In this document: positions 1 to 12,689 of the stretch, piece after piece
How positions within the stretch are numbered: the stretch's first letter is position 1
How the letters are laid out: each line of letters starts with the position of its first letter
Source: Camellia lanceoleosa
Lineage: Eukaryota; Streptophyta; Magnoliopsida; Ericales; Theaceae
Direction of reading: 5' to 3'
NCBI GenBank assembly: GCA_025200525.1
Contig: JANUSC010000390.1
Coordinates: 1-64,000, forward strand
DNA: 64,000 bases
Position numbers and translations under genes: made by a program
Notes under the pieces: model-generated
Told to the model about the DNA's origin: nothing
Database searches by the model: none
The model's input: the letters and a program-made list of their open reading frames with translations, nothing else

Positions 1-3000
1 ATAAATCTAGCATGTGTGCGGGTCTTGATTCAAATAAATCACCGGGTATCGGTGAGTTTCTTGATAAATCTGATTGTGTCTGTGTTTGGGTGATTGAGGT
101 TGGTGTAGTGTGTGCGTGTGTGTCTCGGTCTTAGCGATATCAGTTGTGAAGTTATCTCTGATCAACTTCTGATGCAGTGTATTAAAAGCTAAGCAATTAG
201 CGTTATGTCGGCTATGGCGATTGTGATTTACAATTCTACATTGCGAAAGTAAAAGTAGAAAGGGTTACCTCGGAGCGCCGAATGAGAGGTCGAATTCGAC
301 TCATGCAAACTTGGTCGAGCCTTGTCAAAACATAAAAGTGGCAAGTCCGTCTGGCGGAGGCTGCGTGAATGGCGGGTGATAGGAGTGGTCGAATTTGATA
401 ATTAGCTTCGCTTCAATGGGAAGAGCTCCACCAGGGATCCATCTCATGATCAGGAGTCAACAACATGAGAGCGTCGTCGGCCATGGTAGTGGTAGCGAAA
501 ATAGTAGGAAAAAGAAAGCAGGGTGGGAATATGAAGGTCAACGAAAAAAGTCGACCAGGAGGGCGGAAATGGCGGAAAGCCGGAAGGTGAAAAACCGCGA
601 AATGAAGAGAAAATCGAGGAACAAGTCGAAAAAGGTGAAAATAGCAAGGGATCAATGAGATTTGTCGGATGGAAATGTCGAAACCGCGAAGAAAATCGGG
701 TCGGACGGACGAAAATGAGCGAAAACTCAAAGAAATGAAAGCGAAGATGAGAGAACAAAGCCTGGGAGATAGAGAGTGATTTCGGTGGCAAAGTGAAAGA
801 AATAGGGTTTCAAGCCCTATTTTAAAAGACCGAGCAAAATGTCTTAAAAGCGCCGATCGGCAACTTTGGCGGTCGGCACTATTTTGTGCCGGTCGGCACA
901 TTATTGTGTTGAATGAGTTTAAGCGCATTGACGGCCGGTAACCCCTTCAGCGGTGGCCCTGGTGTTCCCAAAGGCCTTGTTTAGAGCAAATTGAGGAGTT
1001 TTGGGTCTTCATAGCTCAGAAAGTGCAAGAAAGTGCATCTCAGGTCTCAGCGACCTCCGTTTTGACTTGATTTGTGTCTGCCGTCGTAACACTCAAATTC
1101 AAGCAAAGACTATATCCTTTTTGTATCCTTTTTATGGTTTATAAAGATTCAAAAATTGCCCGTGTCGCGTTGCATCGTCCATCACGTGTCCGGCATCGTA
1201 TCGCGCCATCTTGCCGTCTCTTCGACTTGCACCATTTTGCATTATGGTGTGGCATCGTGTCATACTCTCTCATCTTGCATCTCATTTTGATTCCGCGAGG
1301 TGTACTACCTCCGTATTTCATTTGCATTTCATTGCATCTCGAGAATGCGTGTGCCTTGTTTTGCATTCATTGCATCTCGAGGTACATGTGCCTCGTTTTG
1401 CATTCATTTCGTATTTCATTGCATCTTGAGAATGCGTGTGCCTCGTTTGCATTCATTTTTCCATCAAATGAGGTATGCTTGCCTCATTTCGCATTTTCAT
1501 TACCTTTCGAGGCACGTATGCCTCATTTGCATTCATTTTCCACCAAATGAGGTATCGTGCCTCATGAGCATTTCATTTACAAACAAGGTCGGCGGGACCA
1601 AAACACATATAGTCGTCGGGACCAAAAGCTCTTGTGATGCGAGACCTTAAACCCGCTTATTTGCATTGTCACGTGCTTTATTACAAACACCATCATGCAT
1701 TTATGCTTTGTATCGTTACCCGTCCGATGCAGCAAGACCTTAAGCTGCTCTGGTCTAGGAGACCTTAAATCCTCGGGAGGTGTAAGACCTTGATTGCATG
1801 GGGTACACCTCATTGCATGCATGCATTCCATAGCGTTGTTTCTTGGCGCCTCATCGATTGCTTGTGCAGCGAGACCTTAAATCACTGGGTCTGAGAGCCC
1901 TTAAATCCTTGGAGGGTGCAAAACCCTCACTACATTTGCATCTGGGTCTAGGAAACCTTAAATCCTCTGAAGATGCAATTCCTTCGGTGTTTGTCGTGCG
2001 AAACGACTTTCGGTGAGTCTGAGTAAAGCCACACATGCGTGTTCTTGGTGAGTTCCTAAGAGACCAAGGGGGACAGTGAAGATTAGAGTTTGAGCAGCTT
2101 ATGCCTAGAAGCATAAAGATTAAAGATTTAGAGACTAAAGTGCGGTTTAAATGCCCGGTGTACCCTCGGCTGAAATGCTGTATGGAAGCCCCCATAGGTT
2201 GGTGGCGTGTTTCGCATGTAGTGCAGATCTTGAACCAACCTAGTGTACCTTGGATTGGGAGAATAGGGAAAATTACAATCATGACCATTGCATCATCTTG
2301 CGCTATCATGCATCATTTGTAAATCTTGCATATGTCATGCATTCCAAAAATTTTCAAAAATTCAAAAACAAGACATGCATTTCATGCATCATTTGTAAAT
2401 ATTGCATATGTCATGCATTTTAAAAATCAAAACCGAAAACAAAAAAACATGCATATGTCATGCATTCCATTATAGTATAGTGCATATGTCATGCATTTTA
2501 CGTAAATATCCATTTCCATTGTATTTTAGTTGCATGCATCCTTTGCATCGTCTCCCATCTATGGCTGCGCCTTTCCTTGTTGAGCTTGATGCGGTATGTG
2601 ACCTTACTCTTCACGTTGAAGCCGCGATTACGCATGTGTATCGCGCCTACTCCACATTGGTATGTTGGATTGAGGTTGCGGCACCTTTTACGTGTTGAGA
2701 CATGGCTTGTATGTGTGCATGCCTTTCCTAAGCGAATCACGGTTTGGCCGCGCCATATCCGTTCTATTGCATTGTAGTGTAATTGTTGCGTCCATTAGGA
2801 TCATTATTCTCTCTCCGGTAGTGGTTACCCCACTTATGTCAATCCACCCAATACTTGTCCTTGTGTGCATCTACATTACTCATAGTTACGTGATGCGCTT
2901 TCGCGCCTTGAGAACCGACACCTTTTCTATGGTAGAGCGGACTTGTTACTTCCATCAATCTATCGACATTAGTGTGGTTTGAACGCTCAGTTGAATCATG

Positions 3001-3531
3001 ATTCAATTGCCACTGCATGTAGTTAGCATTAGTTTTAATTGCACTACATTTTCATTTGCATTATTCATACATAGTTTTGTATATATTGCATATCATTCAT
3101 CATTACGCGTGCATATGTCATGCATGTTGCTAATCATATTATACTTGTTAAGTTTGCTTTTTCTTTTGAGCCGCGATATTGTATGTGCGGTTCATTCTTC
3201 TTTGGTGAAACGAGCGAGCACCGGTATTGTATCCTCCGTGAAGCGTTTTGAGTACATAATTCTCTTACATCACTTCTGCATCGTAGTGTAGATTGGCATA
3301 TTACGGCTTATAAGCTGTTGCATGTGTGCTTCATTCTGACTTTTCTTTGCATGATCATAAGTTATGCGGCTTCTTGCATTTTTAGTTGCATTTTGCCCTG
3401 CCTTGAGCGCATACCTTGTTTTGTCTTGCATGTTTGTCCAAGTCTTGACCTTGTCAAAAATGGGTAGATCTCTGGGCTTTGACATTCGCTCCGTCATTGT
3501 TATGACTTAGAGTTCTGTCAAGAGGGCAACT
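1..3531 (+). mobile_element. 3' internal part of Tat/Ogre-like retrotransposon copy A
   Basis: This is the end of the internal region of an LTR retrotransposon whose body lies left of the window. It aligns by eye with 38623-42666 of copy D: the first 60 bases match 38623 onward, and both runs end in a purine-rich tract followed by an LTR that starts TGTAGACACC. On the minus strand it holds exon 1 of the antisense PMD gene (269-483). The rest (484-3531) is leader sequence rich in TGCAT words and in repeats of the form GAGACCTTAAA...CTCGGGAGGTG. No sense coding sequence was seen. Confidence 0.75.
269..483 (-). pseudogene. Exon 1 of antisense plant-mobile-domain gene, copy A
   Basis: This is the counterpart of exon 1 of the copy D antisense gene at 38897-39124. 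It begins at an ATG (minus strand, 483) giving MADDALM, keeps the DHEMDP motif, and ends at a GT donor (268-267) inside the same AGGTAACC context as D. The frame is disrupted soon after DHEMDP, so the copy is broken. The remaining exons would lie left of the window; bases 1-268 are the start of intron 1. The call depends on position and similarity to D. Confidence 0.55.
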
Positions 3532-6500
3532 TGTAGACACCCATTTTTGACGATCCTCAAGACTTGGATGTCACCGCTTCGAACACTGGGTGATTATCCA
3601 TATTTGTGTTTGTTTGGGTTCGGAGTTCTCGGCTGGCGTCTTGCCTCGGGACCTCCGAACTTGGATTTTGTGTTTGGTTTTACACCAAACACTTGTGTTC
3701 ACCTAGAGGCGGGGAATGCCTATACAGGACATCCCCGCATACCAGTGGCTAGAGGCCACCGGTGGATGGTGTTCCAGGCACTATATTGTGCGGTCGGCAC
3801 CTCTTTGGAAAAATTACCATTTTGCCTGCCGACCACTTTACACTTTACGAGATATTTTTAGAGCATTTGTTTTGGCTCTTGTTCCCCTCCATACGTGTAT
3901 GGAGGGATGAGCTATGGTTGCTTAGCTTGTAAGTCTTTACAAGTTCTATAAGAGAAGGCTCTTCTCTTGGCTAAAGGTTGAAATTCTTGAGAGGTTTTCG
4001 GCCATTTTAGAGAGAGACCAAGCTACGGTTTTAGGTTAGAATTGTTATATCTATCCTATCTCTCTCCTTTCTTGTTTTATTTAGTACACTAGGTGCTTTA
4101 GTTCATACTTTTGCACACAAGCACCTAGTGTTTCTGTCCTTTGGTTCTTGAGGTCCAGTTTGTTTGAAGCTTTGGAGCTGGTTTGAGTACTCAAGGAAGC
4201 CAACACATCATCTTTGTTGAAGAGGCTTCAAGGGTAAGACACTAACTCTCTTTTTACCCCATTCTTGTACCTTCCTTTTGCTTGCTTTGTAGCAGTTTTG
4301 AGCTTAGTGTTTGGCACATAAAAGTTCTATTTTTAAGCCTCTTGGTTGTATATTAAGAGTGTTTTGTGGTTTGGGAAAGTTCCCCCCCTTTGGAAGGCCT
4401 TGAAAAGGCTCATTTTGTGCTATTTTGGAGAGATCAGGGACTTGTGTTCTTGGACCTCTCCTGCCCAATCTTGAGGATTTCGGTGGTGGAGATAGTGCCT
4501 TAGAGTCTCAAGAAGGAGGGCCACCCCTCTCCTTGATGTCCTTGAAAAGGGCAAGTTTTGGCCTCAAAGGAGCACCATGTTTGGTGTGTTTCAGCATGTT
4601 TGACTTGTTTTTCATGCTCATATTGCCATGATATAACATGTTTCTAAGTTGGCTAAGGTCCTTATGCATGCTTAGCATAGTTGCCTTGTAATGCCTCTTA
4701 TTGCCTTAATATGCCTAGGTTGTGTGCCTTCATTTCTAGCATGTTTTAGGCCTAGATCCATGAAGCTTATATGCTCATTTTGCCGTGATCTAGCTCTGTC
4801 CATAGTCGTTTGGGTCAATCTTGGCATGCTTTGTATAGCCCCTTTGCATTGTAGCTTGTATGCTTCAAGTAGGTGCATGTGTAGGATGCATTGCCTCCAT
4901 GATTTCAAGGATTTGGAACCCTCTTACATGCTATTTAGAGACCCTAATCCATGCTCACATGTTCATTTTTGTCATCTCTTTCATGCTTTAGGGTGTGTCC
5001 TTTTATGCATTCAAGGGTGCCTTGTGCATGCTTGTGTGTTTAGAGCTTTTAGGATGCAGTGAGTGTGAGTTTGGATGTATTTTCACATCTTGAAAACACT
5101 GTTTTGGTTGTTCGAGTCTTGCCATGATTGGTTTTGTCAAGTGTGGTTCAATGCCCCATTGACTTCCCTTGAACCTTAGACCATTTGCATGTCTTGTTTG
5201 GCTCGCTTTGTTAATGGATTGGGCCTCATGTTTTGCATGGATTTGAGTTTTCATGTATGCTAATAGTCCATGTTTGTGCCTCTTAGATGTGTTTAAGAGT
5301 TGTAATTATGCTTAAGTGTTGGTGCCTTAACTTATACATGTGTGCATGTGTATTTGGCCCTCTTGACTTAGCATTTTGTGCTATGATTTTAGGACTATTT
5401 GAGTTGCCTAATTCATGTATAAGACCATCCTTCCATTGATTAGCATGCTTGTCTTGTATGCTTACTCGCATGATTGCATTGTATTGCCATATTGCATACT
5501 AGTTGACATGTTTAAGACTTCATTGCATCGACATGCATGCTAAGCCTCTTGACCAAGTCATGATAGAGGTTTGAGCACCCTTGTTTGCTTGTTTGCATTG
5601 CATGCATTTGAAATCAAAGTTGCATTCTTGGTCCTTGGGACATCATGCATGGAAATCTTGGCGATTGGTGGTCAGAACCAAGGCACACCTTCCTTTGAGT
5701 CACCAACATGATAAGGAGTGTGTTTGGTGCATACATGCCTTGAATTACATTGCCGTGCAAGTTGTGTCCTCTATTTCTTTGTGAGTTCGCGAGTTTTGCG
5801 AGCATTTTGTGCCCGGCAGAAGCCTTTATTTAGTGCCGACGTGATAAATTGGCAACCAATAGCTTCACTTTCGGTGCGGTGGCCACATTATTATTTGGTG
5901 GTGTTCTACTCCGGCGGTAGGTGATGATCTTGATGCCCAGGAAGTGTTTTGAGACTTTGGCGACTTCGGAGGCGTGCTTGAGGAAAGCGAGCACACTTGC
6001 ATGACGGTCGCGATTAGAAGCGAGTCGGTGACGCATTTGAGCCCCTTCGAGCATTTATTGTTTAATTAGATTAATTATTTATTTAATTTATTTAGTTAAT
6101 TTGTAATAATTAATTAACTGCGTAGATTAATTAGTTATTAGTTTTTAATATTATTATTTTGGTCCCTCGGCGAGGCAAATTTGTAATAAGTGTGGGTGAG
6201 TGGGTGTATGTCTTTAACCCCCATTTCTTTCTACCCTTTTATTTACACCTTATGATGGTAGATTAGGGCACATCTAAATTAGCATACCTTATGCAATGCA
6301 TGCGTGCATTCATGCATTTGTTTACATGCATCAGACTCGGTACATCATACAAGCGCATTGCAACTTTTAATTCCAAATTGAATCGTGCTACTCGCACATT
6401 TCACATGCCATGTTTAGGGTTAGTAGAACTGTCTAGATTACATCCTATATGCGATGCATTAGCCATAACATAAACTAGGTCATGCATGTTTTGCTAGCGG

Positions 6501-7147
6501 TTTCTTGTTTTTGTACAGTGCGATGTAAGTATTTATGCTTTAGCATATCACATGCGTGTGGATGTTAACATGACAGTATGCTTACCATGCTAAATGCTTA
6601 TGTGATATTCTTTGCTTGAATACGTGGGTGAAGGTTGGATTCACGGGTTGGAACAACTCATTGAAATCCGTATTTTAGCCTACTTGCAGTAGCAAAAAAC
6701 AACACGTTTTTAGATAAAAGCGGATATGAAATGTTTATTTCCAAGTTAGCGCTCTAGTCTATACTTTTGTGTTGTGCGCACCACATAGTAATTCTAGGTT
6801 ATAAATTGGAATAAGAACACATAGCGTTTTCAAAAGCGGATATCACGGTTAGTAGAGGCGGTCTTGCCGGCGAAGAGTGCTCATAAATGACCTTACGTCG
6901 TACCCAAGCTCGAGCCAAGACCACTTTGGTGATGGCGGACCGTGGCCTTGACCAGTCGGGTTTCCTAATTTCCCATTTTAAAATATTTAGGTGGCGACTA
7001 CTTAATGTCTGGCGATCCATGTTTGGCACTACTTTTTCAAAAATCTATTTTCTCAAGCGATTTGCGGATTTGGACTCTTTGGTTGATTTAGAACGCGACA
7101 CAAATCGAGTCGAAGCGTAGCCTTGAGGTCCCCAGCGGGCGTGTTCT
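3532..7147 (+). mobile_element. 3' LTR of copy A
   Basis: The LTR starts TGTAGACACCC right after a purine tract (AGAGGGCAAC) and follows the D LTRs (27377, 42667) through most of its length. The shared blocks are the TATAAGAG promoter box at 3957, long TGCATG-rich stretches, the AT-rich ATTAATTA block near 6060-6140 and the TTGGTTGATTTAGAAC end block near 7080. The right limit is approximate, because a second partial LTR begins there without a clean CA end or target duplication. Confidence 0.7.
3957..3963 (+). promoter_or_regulatory. Putative LTR TATA box, copy A
   Basis: TATAAGA lies about 425 bases into the LTR, and the same box is at matching places in both D LTRs (27827, 43123). If it is the promoter, U3 is about 0.45 kb and R-U5 about 3.2 kb. 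Confidence 0.4.
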
Positions 7148-8385
7148 GGCCGATGGACATTCCTCATGGTGGTGGGAATTTCCTCCGGCCGATGGTATTC
7201 TCGATGTGCAAGGCGTGTCCCGGGACTTTGGCGATCTTTGGAAGCGAGTAGTGTAAGCGAAGCGATGGCTTGGTGCGAGGTTTTCGGACGAGTCGGATTG
7301 AGCATGCATCATTCGCGCATCGGCATTGTGTAGCCACCTTTCCTTTGCATTTAATTTGATAATTAAATTACATAATAATTTATTACGTATTGGGACTATA
7401 TTATTTGGGGTACGTATATTCTTTTGGTCCCTACGTGAGAACATATTTGTAATAAAGTGTGGGTGAGTGTGTGTATGTCTTCAACCCCCTTCTTTCTTCC
7501 CTTTACTTGCTTTGATGGTTAGTATTAGAGACGTTTATTTTAGCATACCTTATGCTATGCATGTGTGCATCCATGCATTTGTTTCCATGCAGACTTGGCA
7601 CATCATGCTAAGCGCATTTGTGCTTCAATTCCAAATTGAATCGTGTATCGAAGATTGCATTTCACATGCCATTTTAGGGTTAGCGAGCCTGCTCTAGATT
7701 GCACCTTACTGCGATGCATTAGTCATTTTAACATGAACTAGGACATGCATGTTTGCTAACTAGTTTATTGTTTTGGTACGAATGCGATGTAGAATTTATG
7801 CTTTAGCATCTGCATGCGTGTGAATATTAACATGACATGATTACCATATGGCTAAATCTTATCGCGAGATAAAGCGTTTGAATGCTGTGGATGGAGGTTG
7901 GATTGCTTGAGTTGGAAAAACTTGTTGAAATCCATGTTTTAGCCTACTTCGCAGTAACAAATTCCAGCGTTTTTCAAAATGAGCGGATATGCAATGCTTA
8001 TTTCCAAATTAGGCAATCTAGTCTATACTTGTTTCTTTGTCATAACATAGTAATTCTAGGCTAATAGCAGGAATAAGAACACATAATGTTTTGAAAAATG
8101 GATATCACGGTTAGTAGAGGCCGGTCTTGGACGAGGCGAAAGGAAGAATGCTCATAAGTGACCTTCGATCGTACCCAAGCTCCAGAGCCAAGAACAACTT
8201 TGGTGATGGCGGACATGTAGCCTTGACACGAGTCGGGGTTTTCCTAAATTTCCCATTTTAAAATATTTGAGTGGCGACTACGTATCTGTCCATGATCCAT
8301 GTTTGGCACTACTTTTCAAAAAATCTGTTTTCTTAAGCGATTTGCTAGAGTTGGACTCTTTGGTTGATTACGAACCGCAACAAAC
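7148..8385 (+). mobile_element. Partial LTR (5'-truncated), probably leading into copy B
   Basis: This segment repeats the last ~1.27 kb of the preceding LTR. Markers recur at fixed spacing: the GTGGGTGAGTG...TATGTCTT block at ~6190 and ~7459, the GGTTGGATT block at ~6632 and ~7894, and the GACTCTTTGGTTGATT block at ~7070 and ~8352. It runs straight into degraded gag sequence, and the expected CA terminus and primer-binding site have been lost. It is either the remains of B's 5' LTR fused to A's 3' LTR, or an internal duplication within one LTR. Confidence 0.6.
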
Positions 8386-9700
8386 AAAACAGGGGACTCA
8401 TTTGTAGGCGAAGGCCTAAAGGCGGCGATCTACATACTTCCCTTTCCCACCTTCTCGAGTTACGAGATGAAGTGCAGATCGAGGATGCCATAAAACAAGG
8501 TTTGATCGACCGGGATAAGGAACAACCGGAAGGACTTTCAAGCAATAACAATACTTGAGGCCCAAGTGGCCTTGCAACTGCCTGACACGAGGTGAGCATG
8601 GTCACCACCACTCCTCCTTCACCACGACCCACGACACCCACGCCTTTCTCTGGCGCATCCGGAAGCAATACCTAAATCACCAAATATCAACCCAGAGACC
8701 AAAGAACCTTCACCCCCCTATATATGCCCCTGTCCAAAGCTCTGGGGTATTGATCGAGGAAAAGCATTTGGCGCCCTAGGCCGAGGCCACCAAATCCTCC
8801 CTCCCTCTCATGACTGGGGAAAATCGTGCGCGTATCCACTTGACCGCAGTCATGACACCGACCGTTGTTTGATTGCGTCATGAGATCCAAGATCTTATTG
8901 ACAAGCGGTGATCGCGCCTCCCGAAAAACCCAACGTCATGACAAATCCTCTCCCACCACATAACCAAGCCCCTCCTCCCAAGAATCAACTTCATCCAAAG
9001 CGGGTCGTGTCTTAAGATCCTAGTATCTATATCACCCATCCCACCTACCTAAGGGAGGTGATCCTTCACTGTCTTGCGACTTGTGCATGATGGACATCTC
9101 CACAACCCAATCGATAAAGGTGGTGACCATCGAAGATGGGGCGAGCGATTCAGAGGAAAAGGGAGTTCTTGAGTGCGAGATTGAGCGGTCAGAATCTTCT
9201 TTGAAGGGCTTATGATCCAGTGAATACATCAATCGATGGGCGGTCTGGTAGTACAAAGGCGCGAAAAACGAGAATTATGTGTGATTCGAGGGACAATTTG
9301 AAAAGAATAGATGATCTAACTTGTGGGAGAGGACTTTGCCAACCTCCGGTTCTTGATGACCAGAATCGAGATCTGCCAATCAAGCTGGTTTGAATCTGGT
9401 CGGCGAAGTTAGGATGGTTAGATAATCAACCGGACATCGTAGAATATCGACGAGCGAGGGGCGACAAGGGCTAAAATATCGATGGCGGAAGGGCGAGTCG
9501 AAATACCGTCGAAGCGCCGTATTAAAATTTCGGGAGAATTTGGGGATTGTAAATCGGGAATATTGACCAACGGTGTCTTGGCGTAATTGGAACAACAAAG
9601 ATTTGAGGATTAGAGAGAATCGAAAAAGCTAAGGCCCGTGTGGGGGTCGAGAGTGCTCAGTGCAGAGAGCGAAATCTGCGGGCATGAGGGTGAAGGTCTT
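8386..9700 (+). pseudogene. Decayed gag region of copy B
   Basis: It follows the partial LTR, where gag belongs. Short open segments show a Pro/His-rich stretch with PPIYAPVQ (near 8720-8740), of the kind seen in the variable N-terminal part of Tat gag proteins. No capsid fold signature or zinc knuckle could be read with confidence. The assignment rests mainly on position between LTR and protease. Confidence 0.35.
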
Positions 9701-10179
9701 TGCGGTGCGATCATCTGCGGACGAATAGGTGTCTGTATTTCCTGACGGGATGTGGTGGGAGGCGATGACTTATGTCTTGCCCACCTGAGATGAGGATTGG
9801 GGAGTAGTCAACCGGATGATACAGTATATTGGCCGAGATCGCTCATATGACAAGAAAGTGGGCGATATTTCAAGCCCGACACTTAGACCAACAGGCGTCT
9901 GGCAAAGACAAGGAAATGAGAAGCGAAGGAGAAAGCAGTTGAAGAAGAAATGCTCAAGCAATTGAAGAAGATACAAGCGGACATCTCCATCGGGGAATTT
10001 GCTTATGGCGTCGCAGTACACACAGTACATCTATCTGCTATGGACAAGGCCAAACTCTCTATAGATACTACACGGAAGCATTTGGTTTTTAGTCTTTCAG
10101 GAGGAGGTTCCCGGCATTAACCTTTTCGGACAAAACTACCGCTGAGGGCACAAATCATAACAAACCTCTCTATGTTTAG
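9701..10179. other. Stretch without recognisable feature (copy B gag-pro interval)
   Basis: It lies between the gag and protease remnants. No motif was recognised; it is probably decayed gag C-terminus. Confidence 0.3.
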
Positions 10180-10470
10180 TAGAGTGTAGAGACAAGTGGA
10201 TCTGGTGGTACTTGTTGATCTGGGTCCGCCATCAATGTACTTGACGGAAGCAGTGTATGTCGGGTTGAAGCCGCGGACTTCGTGCCGACTACTCAAGTGA
10301 TCGAGCATATGATAATACTAGCGAAGTGATGGGGCTATCAAAATTCAGACTTCGAGGTTGGTCGGGACAACATAACATTGAATTTCATGTCTTGGGCGTT
10401 CCATGACCTTCAATCTACTCTTGGGCGGCCGTGGCTGCACCAAGTGTAGGCAGTCTCTTCCACTCTACAT
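10180..10470 (+). pseudogene. Aspartic protease remnant of copy B polyprotein
   Basis: Retropepsin cleaves the retrotransposon polyprotein. A VVLVDLGPPS segment near 10205-10235 fits the usual active-site region V-L-V-D-x-G-S, keeping Asp and Gly but losing the following Ser. The typical end of the domain, LGRPWLHQ followed by STLHQMLK (about 10420-10475), is visible but holds a stop between the two. Several frameshifts separate the parts, so no active enzyme is expected. The family is retroviral-type protease of Ty3/gypsy, Tat clade, by motif and gene order. Confidence 0.55.
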
Positions 10471-10669
10471 CAGATGTTGAAGTACCCTCACGGGAAGGGG
10501 TGGCTATTGTTTTCGAATTCATCAATCTATTACGCCACGGAGGTGTCACACTAGTCTTAGAAATCGAGCACGCGAGAGGATGTTTTCTTACGGGGTTCAC
10601 TTTGGTGAGGCTTTGGGTGGTGCGAATATTATGGTGTGAATGAAGGTGTGTCACGTCGATTGCTCAATC

Positions 10670-10800
10670 ATCTACCTCATGAACAAGCTACTACATCCGG
10701 GATGGGATTAGGAAAAGCGGCGGAAGGCGTTGCGGCGATGGTGGCGCCACATAACCCTCATACCTTTGGCTTGGGTTATCGCCCACCAAAGAGGGCGGGT
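10670..10800 (+). pseudogene. G-patch-like segment between protease and RT, copy B
   Basis: A 102-codon open stretch (10636-10944) contains SGMGLGKAAEG followed about 15 residues later by FGLGYRPP. This is the Gly-rich G-patch-like pattern found between protease and reverse transcriptase in Tat/Ogre polyproteins. G-patch segments bind RNA or helicases in other proteins; a role here is inference. The reading frame is open locally but shifted relative to the protease. Confidence 0.5.
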
Positions 10801-11599
10801 GAGAAGGGAAAAAATGGTAGGAAGAGCGAACAAAGCGGTGAGAAGCTTTTTGAGTTAATGCATAGGCCCATTCAGGTACCACTGAGCAGACGCTTTGTCC
10901 GGGAGGAGGACTTTCCATTTTGCGGCTTCCTAAGCAGTGGATAAAGCGGAGAAAAGCGTGCGAGCCGAGATCTTCTTGACCGCAACTGCTCGAGGATAGC
11001 GTTGCCTGAAGCGAGCAGACCCGTTCGGCGAGGTTGAGCGGTGTAAGCGGTGGATCTGAGGGCCTGAAATTTGAAATGGGGTAGCAGCATGTCTACTTTA
11101 CGATCCTCTGATCGACCATAAGTGCTTGGGGATAACCGCGGTTTCCATGATTGGGGATGAAAGCAGTGCGAGCCAACCAGCTGACTATCTTGGATCATCT
11201 ATCGCACCCTCTCTCCTTGTATCTGAGGAGAGATTTTTGTCAGCGGCAGGGTCGGGTAGTGGCGAATCTGATTCCACGAGTCTTGTGAGTCGAATCGATT
11301 CGGCTCGGCAGTCTGATCTGAATCTGGTACTCTGGGGATGATAACGGATGCCACGATCTGTCTGGGTCGTCTTTTTCCTTTTCATTTGGTCTGTTGTAAA
11401 TGAATTGGATGATTTGGATGAACTTAATGAAAATCAAATGGCTGTGGTTTCGAGTACTTTTTGTGCCCTTAATTTATTGCATTAATTGACTTTCAAAATT
11501 TTGAAAGCAGCGAGGCGAAGTTCCTCGGTTTTACAGCGATTAATTGAGCAAGAGGAAAGATTTGTTAAACCCTAGTGAGCGAAATCACTACCGTGAACA

Positions 11600-12470
11600 T
11601 TAGTGCGAGGAGGACCCGTGGCTGGTCGGATCGGGTCCACGTTGTCTTCGGAGGAACGGCGCTTAGTTGCTTTATTAAAAGATTTCAAAGATGTTTTCGC
11701 GTGGTCCCTCGAAGACATGCGGAATCGATCTGAGATTATACAACATCGGATCCCCTTGACCGAGGCCCGACAGCTCAAGCGAAACTTCGCGAGGATCCGC
11801 GGATTGGGCTCTCAAAGTGGGAAGAGGCCACCAAGCAAATCGACGGGCTTCTCTTTGGTATCTGAATATCCGACTTGGTTGGCTAACATTGTTCGGTCTT
11901 AGAAGAAGGATGGCAAGATCCGGTATGCATGGACTTCGGGGATTTGAGCAGAGCTAGTCAGAAGGGCGACTTTCTACTCGCATATTGATGAGTTAATGGA
12001 TTTCCTGAATGAGGACACGCATTGCTTTCATTTATGGATGGCTTCTCGGGCTATAACCGGATAGTAATGGCACGAGAAAGGAGGAAAAGCGCATTCACCA
12101 CCCGTGGACATCTTACTATAGAGTCATGCCGTTTGGGTTGAAGAATCTGGAGCTACTTATCAGGCGCATAACCACAATATTACATGATATGATCCACAAA
12201 GAGGTTGAGGTGTATGTGGACGACATGATTGTCAAATCCAAGGAAAGAGGGCCACTACACGCCTTGCACAAGTTTTTCAAAGGATCGGGAGTTAGGTTGC
12301 GGCTAAACCCTCGAAATGTACATTCGATTATTCTGTGGGGAAAAATGCTAGGGTTTCGATTACACAAAGGGGCATCGAGTCGACCCTTCCAAAATCAAGG
12401 CCATCCTAGAAATGCCACCACCAAGGGCTGAAAAGGAGGTCACGAGGCTTTACGGGTAAAGTGCAATTCA
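11600..12470 (+). pseudogene. Reverse transcriptase remnant of copy B
   Basis: Ty3/gypsy RT copies element RNA into DNA. Open segments show, in order, the RT-leading block LLKDFKDVFAWS with IQHRIPL (11603-11902), a WLANIV block followed by a frameshift where PVPKKDGK is expected, MPFGLKN (12126) and the catalytic YVDDMIVKS (about 12211-12240). The YVDD aspartates are kept, but at least three frameshifts break the frame. The motif set matches Tat-clade RT. Confidence 0.8.
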
Positions 12471-12689
12471 TAAGGCGGTTTATCTCAAAATTAACCTTGA
12501 CTTGTGAACCACTTTTTGGCCTCTCAAGAAAGGAAAGAAGTTCTAATGGGACGGTAGATGTCAAATTTGCTTTTGAGCAGTTAAAGAATATTCTGAGAAC
12601 CACGTGTTGTCACCACGAGAACGAAGCAGATTGATTTTGTATCTGTCGATGCTTGAAACTACAATGGGCTGCATGCTTGCACAAGAATC

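Noticed and set aside
413..928. 171-codon minus-strand frame upstream of PMD exon 1 in copy A
   Set aside because: Only its last ~25 codons overlap exon 1. The rest is Phe/Arg-rich sequence upstream of the ATG, with no counterpart protein in D.
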